Shown: piece by piece, positions 50,144 through 59,389 of the stretch
Position numbering within the stretch: the first letter of the stretch is position 1
Layout: each line of letters begins with the position of its first letter
From: Deltaproteobacteria bacterium HGW-Deltaproteobacteria-18
Lineage (GTDB): Bacteria; Desulfobacterota; Desulfovibrionia; Desulfovibrionales; Desulfomicrobiaceae
NCBI GenBank assembly: GCA_002841885.1
Contig: PHBE01000004.1
Span: forward strand, 62,001 to 126,000
DNA: 64,000 nucleotides
Direction of reading: 5' to 3'
Translations under genes and position numbers: made by a program
Notes under the pieces: generated by a model
What the model was told of the DNA's origin: nothing
What the model saw: only the letters and a program-made list of their open reading frames with translations
Databases searched by the model: none

Positions 50144-52768
50144 ATGATCAAGAAATCAAAATCCAAGAATAACGATTCTCCTGCCTTGAACCCTGAATCC
50201 ACGCCGCCGACTTTCTTCATTGTCGGCGTTGGAGCTTCCGCAGGAGGACTTGAGGCACTGGAGCACTTTTTGCGGCATGTGCCAGAGAAAAGCGGACTGG
50301 TTTTTGTCATCGTCCAGCACCTCGACCCCACTCACAAGGGGCTCCTGCCGGAACTGCTCCAGCGCGTCACCACGATGACGGTACATCAGGTCAAGGACAG
50401 GATGCCGGTCGAAGCGGACTGCGTGTACGTGATCCCGCCCAACCATGACATGTCCATCCTGCATGGCGTACTGCATCTGTTCAACCCGGCCGCCCCGCGC
50501 GGTCTGCGCCTGCCCATTGATTTCTTCTTCCGGTCACTGGCCGAGGACCAGCGGGAGCGCAGCATCGGCGTCATCCTCTCCGGAATGGGCTCCGACGGTA
50601 CGTTGGGACTGCGAGCCATCAAGGAAAAGGCGGGACTGGCCCTGGTTCAGGACCCCGTCTCGGCCAAGTTCGACAGCATGCCCAGAAACGCCATCAACGC
50701 AGGACTGGCCGATCTGGTGGCCCCGGTGGAAGAATTGCCCGCAAAGCTCCTCGACCTCATTCGACATTCCCGGATTGTCGGTTCAGGCATCACCCCGCTT
50801 AAGGACAAGACGCAAAGCGGCCTTGAAAAAATCATCCTCCTGCTGCGCACCAAGACCGGCCATGATTTTTCCCTTTACAAAAAGAACACCCTATATCGCC
50901 GCATCGAACGGCGCATGAGCATTCACCAGATCGACAGGATCATGACCTATGTCCGTTTTCTTCAGGAAAACTCCCAGGAAGCGGACCTCCTCTTCCGGGA
51001 ACTCCTGATCGGGGTGACCAGCTTTTTCCGCGATCCTGCGGCCTGGGAGAATCTGCAGGCAACTGCCCTCCCGCCGCTTTTGAAATCGTGTCCGGAGAAC
51101 GGCACCCTGCGGGCATGGTCAATTGGCTGCTCCACGGGGGAAGAAGCCTATTCACTGGCCATTGCCTTCAAAGAGACAGTTGCCGAACTGGCGCCGGAGT
51201 CGGGCCTCAAGCTGCGCATCTTTGCCACCGACCTGGACAAGGACGCCATCGACAAGGCCCGTCAAGGCCTCTATCCGCAGGGAATCGCCGCAGATATTTC
51301 ACCCGAACGACTGGACCGCTACTTCGTACAGGACGGGAACGGCTTCCGGATCGGCAAGGAGATCCGGGAAATGATCACCTTCGCCACGCAGAATGTCATC
51401 ATGGACTCGCCGTTCACCAAGCTCGACATCATCATTTGCCGCAACCTGCTGATCTATCTCACGCCCGAACTTCAGCAACGGATTCTCTCGCTCTTCCATT
51501 ACAGTCTGGCCCCGGATGGAATCCTCTTTCTGGGTAGTTCGGAGGCGATAGGCGGGAGCACCGACCTCTTCATCTCCATAGACAGCAAATCAAGGCTGTT
51601 CCGGCGTCGCGGAGAAACCCTTACCCCCTCGACGATCGCATTTCCGTCGTCGTTCATTCCGGCACTGCCGGGTGTCAGGCAGGAGACCACAATGCTCAAA
51701 CCGACGGTCAACATCCAGTCCCTGGCGGACCAAGTGCTGTTGCAGCGCTTTTCACCGCCCGCCGTGCTGGTCAACAACAAGGGGGATATCCTCTACATCA
51801 GCGGCAGGACGGGAAAATACCTTGAACCGGCGGCAGGCAAGGTCAACTGGAACATCCACGCCATGGCTCGCGAGGGATTGCGTTTTGACCTGGGAAGCGC
51901 CTTTATGCAGGCCCTTCGGCAAAAGGAGGCCGTCGTCATCAAGGGGCTCAAGGTCACGGAAGGCGACGCGGTTCAGTCTGTGGACCTCACCGTGCAGGAA
52001 ATCCAGGATCCCGAGCCGCTGCGAGGCATGGTCATGATCATCTTCACCGATGTGCCGACACCTCCGAAACAAAAGGCGATCCGCCGTTCAAAGGCCGGAG
52101 CTGCAGGCAGCGCCAGAGCCCTGGAACTGGAGCAGGAGCTGCAACGTTGCCGCGAGGAACTGCGGACAACCAGAGAAGAGATGCAGGCCTCGCAGGAAGA
52201 GCTCAAATCCTTCAACGAAGAGATGCAGTCCACCAACGAAGAGCTTCAGTCCGCCAACGAGGAATTGACCACCTCTCGCGAGGAGATGCAATCACTCAAC
52301 GAGGAACTGCAGACGGTGAACGCCGAGCAGCAATCCAAGATGGACGAGCTCGCGCGGGTCAATGACGACATGCGCAACCTGCTCAACAGCACGGAGATCG
52401 TCACGATTTTCCTCGACAACGACCTGCACGTTCGACGCTTCACTCCCGGCGCAAACAAGATTTTCAAGCTCATCCCCGGTGATGTGGGACGGCCCCTTTC
52501 CGACCTCGCCAGCGACCTTGTCTACCCGGAAATGTCCGACCAGGCCCACGAAGTACTCAGGACGCTGGTGTTTTCGGAAAAACAGGTTTCCACAACCGAC
52601 GGCCGCTGGTATGCGGTACGCATCATGCCTTACAGGACCATGAATGATGTCATCGCAGGCCTGGTCATGACCTTTACGAACATCACTGCGACCAAGGAAC
52701 TCGAAGGAGTACTGCGCGAGGAAAATGACCAGCTGAGGCTTCGACTTGGCAAAGGAGGATCATCATGA
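50144..52768 (+). CDS. CheB-CheR-PAS fusion protein
   Basis: An 874-residue soluble fusion. A CheB methylesterase domain (about 24-205) has its triad visible: Ser32 in GASAGG, His59 in QHLDP and Asp151 in GMGSDG, with no receiver attached. A CheR methyltransferase domain (about 225-490) has the SAM motif WSIGCSTGEEAYSLA. A long coiled coil (about 650-750, EEL/NEE repeats) and a PAS domain (about 755-862) follow; no kinase domain is present. Such fusions are found with signalling rather than flagellar genes. The stop overlaps the sigma-54 activator start (ATGA), so it probably modulates that protein. No good ribosome site precedes the ATG. Confidence 0.92.
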   Translation: MIKKSKSKNNDSPALNPESTPPTFFIVGVGASAGGLEALEHFLRHVPEKSGLVFVIVQHLDPTHKGLLPELLQRVTTMTVHQVKDRMPVEADCVYVIPPNHDMSILHGVLHLFNPAAPRGLRLPIDFFFRSLAEDQRERSIGVILSGMGSDGTLGLRAIKEKAGLALVQDPVSAKFDSMPRNAINAGLADLVAPVEELPAKLLDLIRHSRIVGSGITPLKDKTQSGLEKIILLLRTKTGHDFSLYKKNTLYRRIERRMSIHQIDRIMTYVRFLQENSQEADLLFRELLIGVTSFFRDPAAWENLQATALPPLLKSCPENGTLRAWSIGCSTGEEAYSLAIAFKETVAELAPESGLKLRIFATDLDKDAIDKARQGLYPQGIAADISPERLDRYFVQDGNGFRIGKEIREMITFATQNVIMDSPFTKLDIIICRNLLIYLTPELQQRILSLFHYSLAPDGILFLGSSEAIGGSTDLFISIDSKSRLFRRRGETLTPSTIAFPSSFIPALPGVRQETTMLKPTVNIQSLADQVLLQRFSPPAVLVNNKGDILYISGRTGKYLEPAAGKVNWNIHAMAREGLRFDLGSAFMQALRQKEAVVIKGLKVTEGDAVQSVDLTVQEIQDPEPLRGMVMIIFTDVPTPPKQKAIRRSKAGAAGSARALELEQELQRCREELRTTREEMQASQEELKSFNEEMQSTNEELQSANEELTTSREEMQSLNEELQTVNAEQQSKMDELARVNDDMRNLLNSTEIVTIFLDNDLHVRRFTPGANKIFKLIPGDVGRPLSDLASDLVYPEMSDQAHEVLRTLVFSEKQVSTTDGRWYAVRIMPYRTMNDVIAGLVMTFTNITATKELEGVLREENDQLRLRLGKGGSS

Positions 52769-54492
52769 ACACAACCAAAAACAAAAAAAAAGCCGATCCG
52801 GCGCAGGCACGGCAGGCGGTTGAACCGGCACGCGCCGAGAACACCGGCACTCGTCCCCTTCTGCCAGAAACCGAGATGAAGCGGCTGGTGCAGGAACTTG
52901 AGGTTCATCAGCTCGAACTGGAGATGCAAAATGAAGAGCTGCGCCAGGCTCAGGACGCGCTCGAGAAATCAAACAATGCCTTTGCCGAGCTTTATGACTT
53001 CGCCCCTGCGGGCTATTTTTCCTTTGACCGTCAGGGCCTGGTACGCAGCGTCAACCTTCCGGGCGCGAACTTGCTTGGCATCGAACGGCAGCGCCTGCTG
53101 GGCAAACCCATGAGCCTGTGGATCGCCGACCCGGATGGCCGGGAGCTGTTTTCAAAACACTGCGCGGATGTCTTGCGCAGAGAGGGAGACGATATCTGCG
53201 AAATCTGGCTGCAGCGATCGGACGGAATAATGTTTCTTGCCCGCCTGCGAAGCATTGCCAAGGATCCGGTGGAAGGAACACACGGTGACATCCGGTCCAT
53301 GATCGTTGACGTGACCGAACAGATCCAACTCAGGACAGCGCTGCAAAATGCTCATAACCAGCTTGAACAGAAGGTCGAGGAGCGAACACGTGAATTACTC
53401 CTGGCCAATGAGCGTCTTGTGCAGGAAATAGCGGTGCGCAAGGACACGGAAGAATCCCTGCGCCTGGCGTTCATGGAAATCAAGGAACTCAAGGACCGCC
53501 TCCTGGCCGAGAACATCTATCTGCAGCACGAGGTTGCCCGGAAGTTCAACTTTGGCGAGATCATCGGCCAGAGCGGCGCCATCTCGCAAGTCTTCGACAA
53601 GATCGAACAGATCGCTCCCCAGAATACGACCGTGCTCCTCCAAGGCGAGACGGGATGCGGCAAGGGAATCGTGGCGAGGGCCATCCATGCCCGGAGTCTG
53701 CGCAAGGATCGGCCGATGGTCACCATCAACTGCACGGCGTTGCCGGCAAACCTCATTGAAAGCGAACTCTTCGGGCGTGAAAAGGGTGCCTTCACCGGAG
53801 CAAGCGCCAGGCAGATGGGACGCTTCGAACTGGCCGACGGAGGCACTATCTTTCTTGATGAAATCGGCGAGATGCCGATGGATCTGCAATGCAAGCTCCT
53901 GCGGGTGATCCAGGACGGCGAATTCGAGCGTTTGGGAAGTCCGCGCACCATCAAGGTCGATGTGCGGATCATCGCGGCCAGCAACCGCAATCTGGAAGAG
54001 GAAATCAAGAATGGCAGTTTCAGGGAGGATCTCTACTACCGGCTCAACGTCTTCCCCATCACAATCCCGCCGCTCAGGGCTCGCAAGAAAGACATCCGCC
54101 TGCTCGTCGATTTTTTCGTCGCCAAATTCAACAAAAAGATCGGCAGGAAGATCGAAACCATTCCAAAGGAAGCCCTCGAAGCGTTGGAAAATTACGACTG
54201 GCCCGGCAACGTGCGGGAACTGGAGAGCGTGATCGAAAGGGCGACCATTATCAGTCCGGGTCCTTCATTGCGGATTCTGGATCATTTCAATGCGCCACTC
54301 AAGCCAAGCGAGCCTGCCGGTTCTGACGTAAAGGCCCTGGCGGAACTCGAGCACGACCACATCCTCCAGGTGCTCCGGAAAACGAACTGGCGCGTTGAAG
54401 GAAAAAATGGCGCGGCGGCCATCCTCGACATCAACCCAAGCACGCTTCGTGCGCGCATGCGAAAGCTCGGAATTCAGCGCAACAACACGTAA
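52765..54492 (+). CDS. PAS-domain sigma-54-dependent transcriptional activator
   Basis: A 575-residue bacterial enhancer-binding protein. Residues 33-63 form the helix VQELEVHQLELEMQNEELRQ, followed by PAS (about 65-190) and a coiled segment (about 195-255). The AAA+ domain (about 266-500) has Walker A GETGCGKG, the sigma-54 contact loop GAFTGA and GGTIFLDEIGEMP. A Fis-type HTH closes the protein (AAAILDINPSTLRARMRKLGI). There is no receiver, so activity is likely set by PAS or partner proteins. It overlaps the CheB-CheR gene (ATGA, ribosome site AAAGGAGG). Three sigma-54 promoters just downstream are its likely targets. Confidence 0.94.
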   Translation: MNTTKNKKKADPAQARQAVEPARAENTGTRPLLPETEMKRLVQELEVHQLELEMQNEELRQAQDALEKSNNAFAELYDFAPAGYFSFDRQGLVRSVNLPGANLLGIERQRLLGKPMSLWIADPDGRELFSKHCADVLRREGDDICEIWLQRSDGIMFLARLRSIAKDPVEGTHGDIRSMIVDVTEQIQLRTALQNAHNQLEQKVEERTRELLLANERLVQEIAVRKDTEESLRLAFMEIKELKDRLLAENIYLQHEVARKFNFGEIIGQSGAISQVFDKIEQIAPQNTTVLLQGETGCGKGIVARAIHARSLRKDRPMVTINCTALPANLIESELFGREKGAFTGASARQMGRFELADGGTIFLDEIGEMPMDLQCKLLRVIQDGEFERLGSPRTIKVDVRIIAASNRNLEEEIKNGSFREDLYYRLNVFPITIPPLRARKKDIRLLVDFFVAKFNKKIGRKIETIPKEALEALENYDWPGNVRELESVIERATIISPGPSLRILDHFNAPLKPSEPAGSDVKALAELEHDHILQVLRKTNWRVEGKNGAAAILDINPSTLRARMRKLGIQRNNT

Positions 54493-54984
54493 CACGGCCA
54501 GCACCCGTTTCACCCAGGCCAGTCCTGGCCCTGGCATCGGCCATGGCCCCCTGCGACCGAATTCAATACCCCCACAGCTTCCTCGTCATCTCCAACCTGA
54601 ACATCATGCACCCCTCCTTACGACAGCACCAGCAAGACCCAAAGGGAGGCATGATGATTTCAGGCGTTCCGTCCTGCGCGGACAGGCTGTCATATACGGC
54701 GCCTGCGCCAAATGTGACCGATTCCCGTTGACGGATTTCCAATGCCCGCGCCCATCCCGATCTCCAATATCTTTGCAATCAGGTAGTTGCGTCCAGACAA
54801 ACGCCCTGTGTCGCAGGCACGAAAGTTGCGATTCAAAATACGCCGCAGTCCACACACACATGGATGCGTGGAATTCCGGGCTGTTCAACATTAACAGGCA
54901 ATCCTGCTTCCATTCAATCATTCCATCCGGAACCAAACACTCCATGAACGCCTGATCATATCGAAAAAAAAAGGAGGCAGAAAC
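54493..54984. other. Leader region of the baeRF3-like gene
   Basis: No gene seen. It holds the sigma-54 promoter at 54815-54830 and an AAGGAGG ribosome site at 54971-54977. The GC-rich first 150 bases have several GGCC palindromes but no T-tailed terminator. Confidence 0.5.
54815..54830 (+). promoter_or_regulatory. Sigma-54 promoter upstream of the baeRF3-like gene
   Basis: AGGCAC-GAAAG-TTGCG matches the -24/-12 consensus TGGCAC-N5-TTGCA, with invariant GG at 54816-54817 and GC at 54828-54829, exactly N10 apart. It is about 155 bases before the GTG start. Confidence 0.75.
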
Positions 54985-56148
54985 GTGTTACAGAACACAG
55001 TATCACCCACCATCGAATCTCTAGCCGAACTGACGGCGGCACATCAACCGCCATGCCTGTCCCTCTACCAACCGACACATCGTCACGGCCCCGAAAACAG
55101 ACAGGATCTGATCAGATTCCGTAACCTGGTCAAGTCCATGGAGTCATCGCTCAGGACAAAATACCCCGAACCAGAGACCAGACACTTCCTGGAGCCGTTT
55201 GAAGCTCTCGGGCTTGATCGCGAATTCTGGAACAACACACTGGATGGACTGGTTGTCTTGAGTGGGGCGGGCGTGTTGCGGGTGTTCCGACTCAGGAGGT
55301 CGGTTCCCGAACTGGCCATCGTAGGCAACAGCTTTCACGTCAAGCCCTTGCGGCGTTTCATGCAATACGTCGGCCGCTACCAAATCCTCGGACTGAGCCT
55401 GACCAAAATCCAGCTCTTCGAGGGAGACCTGGGCACGCTGGAAGAGATCGAGCCCGCCCGGGGAGTTCCGCGGACACTCACCGAAGCTCTGGGCTCCGAG
55501 TTGACCGAGCCTCATCAAACGGTGGCCTCCTACGGCGGGGCTGGAGGAGGCGTCGGCCCCATGCGTCACGGCCAGGGCGGGAAAAAGGACGAGGGCGACA
55601 AGGACACGCAGCGTTTCTTCCGGGCCGTTGATCGCGCGGTACTTGAGCATCACTCGCGCCCCTCCGGTCTGCCGTTGCTCCTGGCCGCACTGCCGGAGCA
55701 CCATCATCTCTTCCGGAGCATCAGCCACAACTCGTTCCTCATGGAGGAGGGCCTCGATCTCAACCCCTTCGTACTGACGTCATCCGAACTGCGCGAACGC
55801 GCGTGGGAACTGCTCGAACCCCAGTACCAGGCCTGGCTGGCCTCGCTGCGCGATGAATACGGAGAAGCGCAATCTCGGGGATTCGGCAGCGGCGACCTTG
55901 GAGAAGTTTTGAGAGGGGCCACCGACGGACGCGTGTCGAAGCTCATGATCGCATCCGATCGCGAGATTGCCGGTCGAATCCTGGGTGACACTGGCAAGTA
56001 TGAACTCACGGGCATCAAGGAAGAGAACGCCGCTGATCTGCTCGACGATCTTGGTGAACTGGTGGACAGGATGGGGGGGCAGGTTCTGGTCATGCCTGCC
56101 GCGCAGATACCTGGCAAGACCGGTCTGGCAGCCACCTTCCGATACTGA
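54985..56148 (+). CDS. baeRF3-like protein (bacterial archaeo-eukaryotic release factor family)
   Basis: A 387-residue protein starting at GTG 54985 behind AAGGAGG. The N-terminal part (about 10-150) has LYQPTHRHGPENRQD and the central part (about 150-290) contains the glycine loop VASYGGAGGG...MRHGQGGKKDEGD followed by QRFFRAVDRAVLEHH, which I recognise from the baeRF family 3. The last 100 residues resemble the eL30-like release-factor domain. Related proteins (eRF1, Pelota, the hibernation factor Balon) bind ribosomes; that role here is inference. It lies 490 bases after the sigma-54 activator and has its own sigma-54 promoter. Confidence 0.75.
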   Translation: MLQNTVSPTIESLAELTAAHQPPCLSLYQPTHRHGPENRQDLIRFRNLVKSMESSLRTKYPEPETRHFLEPFEALGLDREFWNNTLDGLVVLSGAGVLRVFRLRRSVPELAIVGNSFHVKPLRRFMQYVGRYQILGLSLTKIQLFEGDLGTLEEIEPARGVPRTLTEALGSELTEPHQTVASYGGAGGGVGPMRHGQGGKKDEGDKDTQRFFRAVDRAVLEHHSRPSGLPLLLAALPEHHHLFRSISHNSFLMEEGLDLNPFVLTSSELRERAWELLEPQYQAWLASLRDEYGEAQSRGFGSGDLGEVLRGATDGRVSKLMIASDREIAGRILGDTGKYELTGIKEENAADLLDDLGELVDRMGGQVLVMPAAQIPGKTGLAATFRY

Positions 56149-56326
56149 CCGGCTGGCTGTCGGGGAAACGCGCCAGACACCGCGTCCACCGAGAGCCAGC
56201 TGTCATATTTCGCAGATTCAGATCATATGATGGATCAAATGAACGGACTTACCACCCTATATATTCGACTCAATAATTTAAATAATTAATTCAGTATATT
56301 CATACAGTTAATTTATTGATATTCAA

Positions 56327-56342
56327 CGGAACGCTTATTGCT
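56327..56342 (+). promoter_or_regulatory. Sigma-54 promoter upstream of the 56.4-kb envelope gene run
   Basis: CGGAAC-GCTTA-TTGCT: GG at 56328-56329 and GC at 56340-56341 are N10 apart and the -12 half TTGCT is perfect. It lies 42 bases before the ATG at 56383 in a markedly AT-rich stretch. Confidence 0.75.
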
Positions 56343-56382
56343 CATATCATTACATCACCAATATATAACAAAAGAGGTGGAT

Positions 56383-56766
56383 ATGAAAATTCTCAGATAC
56401 TTTTCCGTTTTCTTGCTCGCTGGACTTCTCTTTACTGGAACGTCTTCCTGTTTTGCCCAAGGCACAACAGCAACTCCATCTCCTGATGTCGATGGATATG
56501 TATGGATGAAGTCAACCGATCCCGAAAAAAAGGCATTCCTGTTCGGAGCAGGAACAGCCGTCGCCCTTGAATACCAGATGCGAGCAAAACGCGCGGAAGA
56601 ACCGTCCAAGTTCATCAAAGGATGGATCGAGGCTTTTGACAACATGAGTTGGGCGGAAATGGCCTCCAGGCTCGACAATTATTACGAATCGAACCCTGAC
56701 AAGGCAAACAGGCTGGTATTTGACGTGCTTTGGCATGAAATAATCAAGCCCAACCTCCAAAATTAA
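56383..56766 (+). CDS. Secreted protein of unknown function
   Basis: A 127-residue protein starting behind AAAGAGGTGG. A signal peptide covers about 1-25 (ending SSCFA). The mature part has KKAFLFGAGTAVALEYQMR, KFIKGWIEAFDNMSW and DVLWHEIIKP, with helical, conserved-looking segments, but I cannot name a family. It is the first gene after a sigma-54 promoter and precedes a glycine-zipper lipoprotein by 10 bases, so an envelope-stress function is inferred. Confidence 0.8.
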   Translation: MKILRYFSVFLLAGLLFTGTSSCFAQGTTATPSPDVDGYVWMKSTDPEKKAFLFGAGTAVALEYQMRAKRAEEPSKFIKGWIEAFDNMSWAEMASRLDNYYESNPDKANRLVFDVLWHEIIKPNLQN

Positions 56767-56776
56767 GGAACCGGAT

Positions 56777-56998
56777 ATGCAAAAAATACTTCTCTCCCTC
56801 ATGATACTGTTACTTTTGAGCGCTTCCGCCTGCACAAACATGTCCCGCACGCAGCAGGGCGCATTGTCGGGCGGTGCCATCGGAGCCGGAGCGGGCCTTG
56901 GAATCAGCGCCCTGACTGGAGGCTCCCTGGGTGCCGGCGCCCTGATTGGAGGCGCGCTGGGCGGAGTCGCGGGCGGCATTTACGGCAATCAGAAATAA
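56777..56998 (+). CDS. Glycine-zipper lipoprotein
   Basis: A 73-residue lipoprotein. The signal peptide ends in the lipobox LSASAC (Cys19). The remainder is a glycine-zipper membrane-spanning hairpin (GGAIGAGAGLGISALTGGSL, then GAGALIGGALGGVAGG), as in small YMGG-like and OmpA-associated proteins that insert into the envelope. Ribosome site AAGGA. Transcribed with the preceding gene, 10 bases apart. Confidence 0.85.
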   Translation: MQKILLSLMILLLLSASACTNMSRTQQGALSGGAIGAGAGLGISALTGGSLGAGALIGGALGGVAGGIYGNQK

Positions 56999-57033
56999 TG
57001 ACTTTCAACTGTGCAGCAAGCACTGGAGTTACC

Positions 57034-57609
57034 ATGAACGGATTTATTGAAAAACACAGGCCGGGCATAACACACGGCATATTGCTGCTCGTAACGCTGG
57101 TGATGATGTGCATGACCGCAAGCGCCGCGCTGGCAAGAACAGCCGAAGAGATCGACACGCACGCCGACATGACGCTGCAGCGTTTTTACAAAGAGGTGAA
57201 CGGCGGCAAGGAGATTGCCCAGGAAGCCAAGGCGCTTCTCATTATGTCTGACGTAACCAAGGCAGGCTTTGTTCTTGGCGGGACCTACGGCCAGGGAGCC
57301 CTGCGAGCAAACGGCAAGACCACCGGATACTACAATCTCATCGCCGGATCGTACGGGTTCACATTTGGCGCGGAACAGATGGACATCGTCCTCGCCTTCA
57401 TGACCCAACAGGCGCTCGACGACTTCGTCAAGATTGAAGGCTGGGAGATCGGCGTCACCGGCAACGTCGCGTTCATAGATGTCGGCGGCGGCAAGAGACT
57501 GGACACCACTTCGCTCAAAGACCCTGTCGTGGCCTTTGTGTTCAGTCCTGAAGGGCTGATGGTCGATGCGTCCCTGAAGGGCGCAAAGTTCACGAAGCTC
57601 AACAAATAA
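57034..57609 (+). CDS. SYLF-domain (Ysc84-like) lipid-binding protein
   Basis: A 191-residue secreted protein; ATG 57034 follows CTGGAG, 35 bases after the glycine-zipper gene. A signal peptide or anchor (about 12-35, ending ASAALA) is followed by a SYLF domain (about 65-185): AKALLIMSDVTKAGFVLGGTYGQGAL, AGSYGFTFGAEQMDIVLAFM and NVAFIDVGGG. SYLF proteins bind phospholipids, in bacteria probably at the envelope. It belongs to the same gene run as the two preceding genes. Confidence 0.88.
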   Translation: MNGFIEKHRPGITHGILLLVTLVMMCMTASAALARTAEEIDTHADMTLQRFYKEVNGGKEIAQEAKALLIMSDVTKAGFVLGGTYGQGALRANGKTTGYYNLIAGSYGFTFGAEQMDIVLAFMTQQALDDFVKIEGWEIGVTGNVAFIDVGGGKRLDTTSLKDPVVAFVFSPEGLMVDASLKGAKFTKLNK

Positions 57610-57688
57610 GCTGTCACTTGCCGCACAAGGCAGGATCGTGTGCCCACAGGATGCGATCCCGCCCTGCCCGTGGAAGGAGAAAACAATC

Positions 57689-57841
57689 ATGGGACTCATA
57701 CTCATCATCATTCTTGTTCTCATATTCCTTGGAGCCTTGCCGACATGGCCCCACAGCAGGAGCTGGGGATATTACCCCAGCGGCGGGTTTGGGCTGATCC
57801 TTCTGATCGTGCTCATCCTGATGCTGATGGGAAGAATCTGA
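57689..57841 (+). CDS. DUF3309 small membrane protein
   Basis: A 50-residue protein that begins MGLILIIILVLIFLGALPTW, then HSRSWGYYPSGG and a second hydrophobic helix ending MGRI. This pattern is typical of DUF3309. The start has GGAAGGAGA upstream; an earlier in-frame ATG at 57638 does not. Two membrane helices with a central aromatic loop. Function unknown; commonly found near other small stress-membrane genes, as here. Confidence 0.85.
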   Translation: MGLILIIILVLIFLGALPTWPHSRSWGYYPSGGFGLILLIVLILMLMGRI

Positions 57842-57927
57842 AGCACTGCCGGAGAATCTCTCCGACTTGGCCGCCAGTACCCGCATGGCGTTTTTTCCAG
57901 GAATTCCTGAAAATTTAGGGGACCACC

Positions 57928-58455
57928 ATGAACACGCAACATTCGACCTACACAAAACTCAAATCGCTGATGGAAATGCTTGAAAGCAAGGACGGCCTGG
58001 TCCGTCAGAAGGCGCGGATAGCCCTGGTGGAACTGGACGGCCCCGCCGTCATCCCTCTCTCGGACGCACTGACGCACTCGAAGCTGGATCAGACCCGTTG
58101 GGGCGCCGCAAAGGCGCTTGGCGAAATCGTCGATGTCAGATCAATCCCCGCGTTGGTGAACGCACTCGAAGACAAGAATGCCGACGTGGCTTGGCTTGCG
58201 GGTGTAGCGCTGCGAAAATTCGAGAAGGCGGCCTGGAAGCTCCTGCTGCAGAAATTGATCGAAAGCGGAGTGGATTCCGTAAGGCTGCGCAACGGAACGC
58301 GCCATGTGTTCAGCAGCCAAAAAGAGGAAGGATTCAACGACCTGCTTGAGGAGCTCATGACTGCTCTCGAAGATGCGGCGCTCCCGGAAGCCGGAGCAAT
58401 CGTCGCAACGGAAATCCTGAAACGCATGCGGATCGAGGACGTGGATGCAGCCTGA
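57928..58455 (+). CDS. HEAT-repeat (PBS lyase-like) protein
   Basis: A 175-residue cytoplasmic protein. Residues 15-110 contain about three HEAT/PBS-type helical repeats (VRQKARIALVELDGPAVIPL, RWGAAKALGEIVDVRSIPAL, VAWLAGVALRKF), a protein-interaction scaffold. The C-terminal third is helical and not recognised. The ATG follows AGGGGA. Its role within the stress cluster is unknown. Confidence 0.82.
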   Translation: MNTQHSTYTKLKSLMEMLESKDGLVRQKARIALVELDGPAVIPLSDALTHSKLDQTRWGAAKALGEIVDVRSIPALVNALEDKNADVAWLAGVALRKFEKAAWKLLLQKLIESGVDSVRLRNGTRHVFSSQKEEGFNDLLEELMTALEDAALPEAGAIVATEILKRMRIEDVDAA

Positions 58456-58552
58456 GAAATGTGATCAAGCACCCGATGCCCAACCCAGAACCGGTGCATC
58501 GCTTTATTCGAGTGCCGCGTACAACATGTTACCGAAGGACAATGGAAATCAG

Positions 58553-58870
58553 ATGATGGAAAATTTCACGAATATTATCAAGATCGTAATGTGCATGCTG
58601 CTTTTGACATCACTTTTGAGCTGCGCTGGCACAAGCCAGAGGGAAAGCACCGGTCAGTATGTTGACGACTCCGCTATTACAGCCAAGGTCAAAGCAAGAA
58701 TATTTGATGAAGACTCTTTGAAGTCAATGCAGATAACTGTGGTGACGTTCAAAGGAGACGTTCAGCTGAGTGGCTTTGTTGATTCCTCACATAATGTCAT
58801 CAAAGCAGGAAAAATTGCCAGGAATGTTGCAGGCGTAAGATCCGTAAAAAACGATCTCGTGGTAAAATAA
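58553..58870 (+). CDS. BON-domain lipoprotein (OsmY-like)
   Basis: A 105-residue lipoprotein. The tandem ATGATG at 58553 is chosen because it directly precedes the signal sequence with lipobox LLSC; the ribosome site is weak (GGAAA). The mature part is one BON domain (DDSAITAKVKARIF, VVTFKGDVQLSGFVDS, VAGVRSVKNDLVV). BON lipoproteins bind phospholipid and protect the envelope during osmotic stress. It follows the HEAT gene by 97 bases; its stop is followed by a nine-T run but only a very short stem. Confidence 0.85.
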   Translation: MMENFTNIIKIVMCMLLLTSLLSCAGTSQRESTGQYVDDSAITAKVKARIFDEDSLKSMQITVVTFKGDVQLSGFVDSSHNVIKAGKIARNVAGVRSVKNDLVVK

Positions 58871-59389
58871 GATTTTTTTTTAATTGGCACATTCACTCTG
58901 CTCATTCAAACACGGAAAACGACTTGCTGCATGAGCCGCTTTTTCAGGTCCGACAGTTTCCTCGAAATTGCGACATATAGCCTTAATGACATGCTCATAA
59001 TGCATCTCTGCCGTGGTTTGCGGGCTCTGTCCTCCATTCCTTGTACGATATCGTAGTCGCGAGTCGAAGACATCATCCAGGTTGCAAGAAGACCTGGAGG
59101 AAATTTTTTTGTGCTCGTATATTTAGAGCGACCAAAGGTGAAATCTTGCAGTAGCGCCATATGTGACGCTTTCAGCTTCTTTGCTTTTCCCGCATGATAT
59201 CAGAAACAATATATTTTATTATTTATAATCAACTTGTTGCACAAAATAATAAAGCAATGCCAAGTTTGGCACATTCATTGCGATACACTAATTACCCTCT
59301 GGAAACGTGTCGCCTCCCATTTCAATAAAAGTGCGAGGTTGTGAAAGAGCTGAAATATTTTGAATTTTTAACAAAAAAAGGAGAGGTGA
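58871..59389. other. Intergenic region with small minus-strand frames
   Basis: Two overlapping minus-strand frames exist: 58906-59160 (84 codons) and 58880-59005 (41 residues, with VIKAICRNFEETVGPEKAA). Neither has a ribosome site or a family I recognise; one could be a gene remnant. The region ends with the sigma-54 promoter of the CsbD gene. Confidence 0.35.
59267..59282 (+). promoter_or_regulatory. Sigma-54 promoter upstream of the CsbD-like gene
   Basis: TGGCAC-ATTCA-TTGCG is an almost perfect match to the -24/-12 consensus, with GG at 59268-59269 and GC at 59280-59281 separated by ten bases. It lies about 108 bases before the CsbD start. Confidence 0.85.

Noticed and set aside
58884-58900. 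Second TTGGCACATTCA element after the BON gene
   Set aside because: It repeats the -24 half of the CsbD promoter but the next GC is 12 bases away, and no plus-strand gene follows closely.
58906-59160. 84-codon minus-strand frame between the BON and CsbD genes
   Set aside because: No ribosome site, no recognisable family, and an overlapping alternative frame looks equally protein-like, so neither is called.
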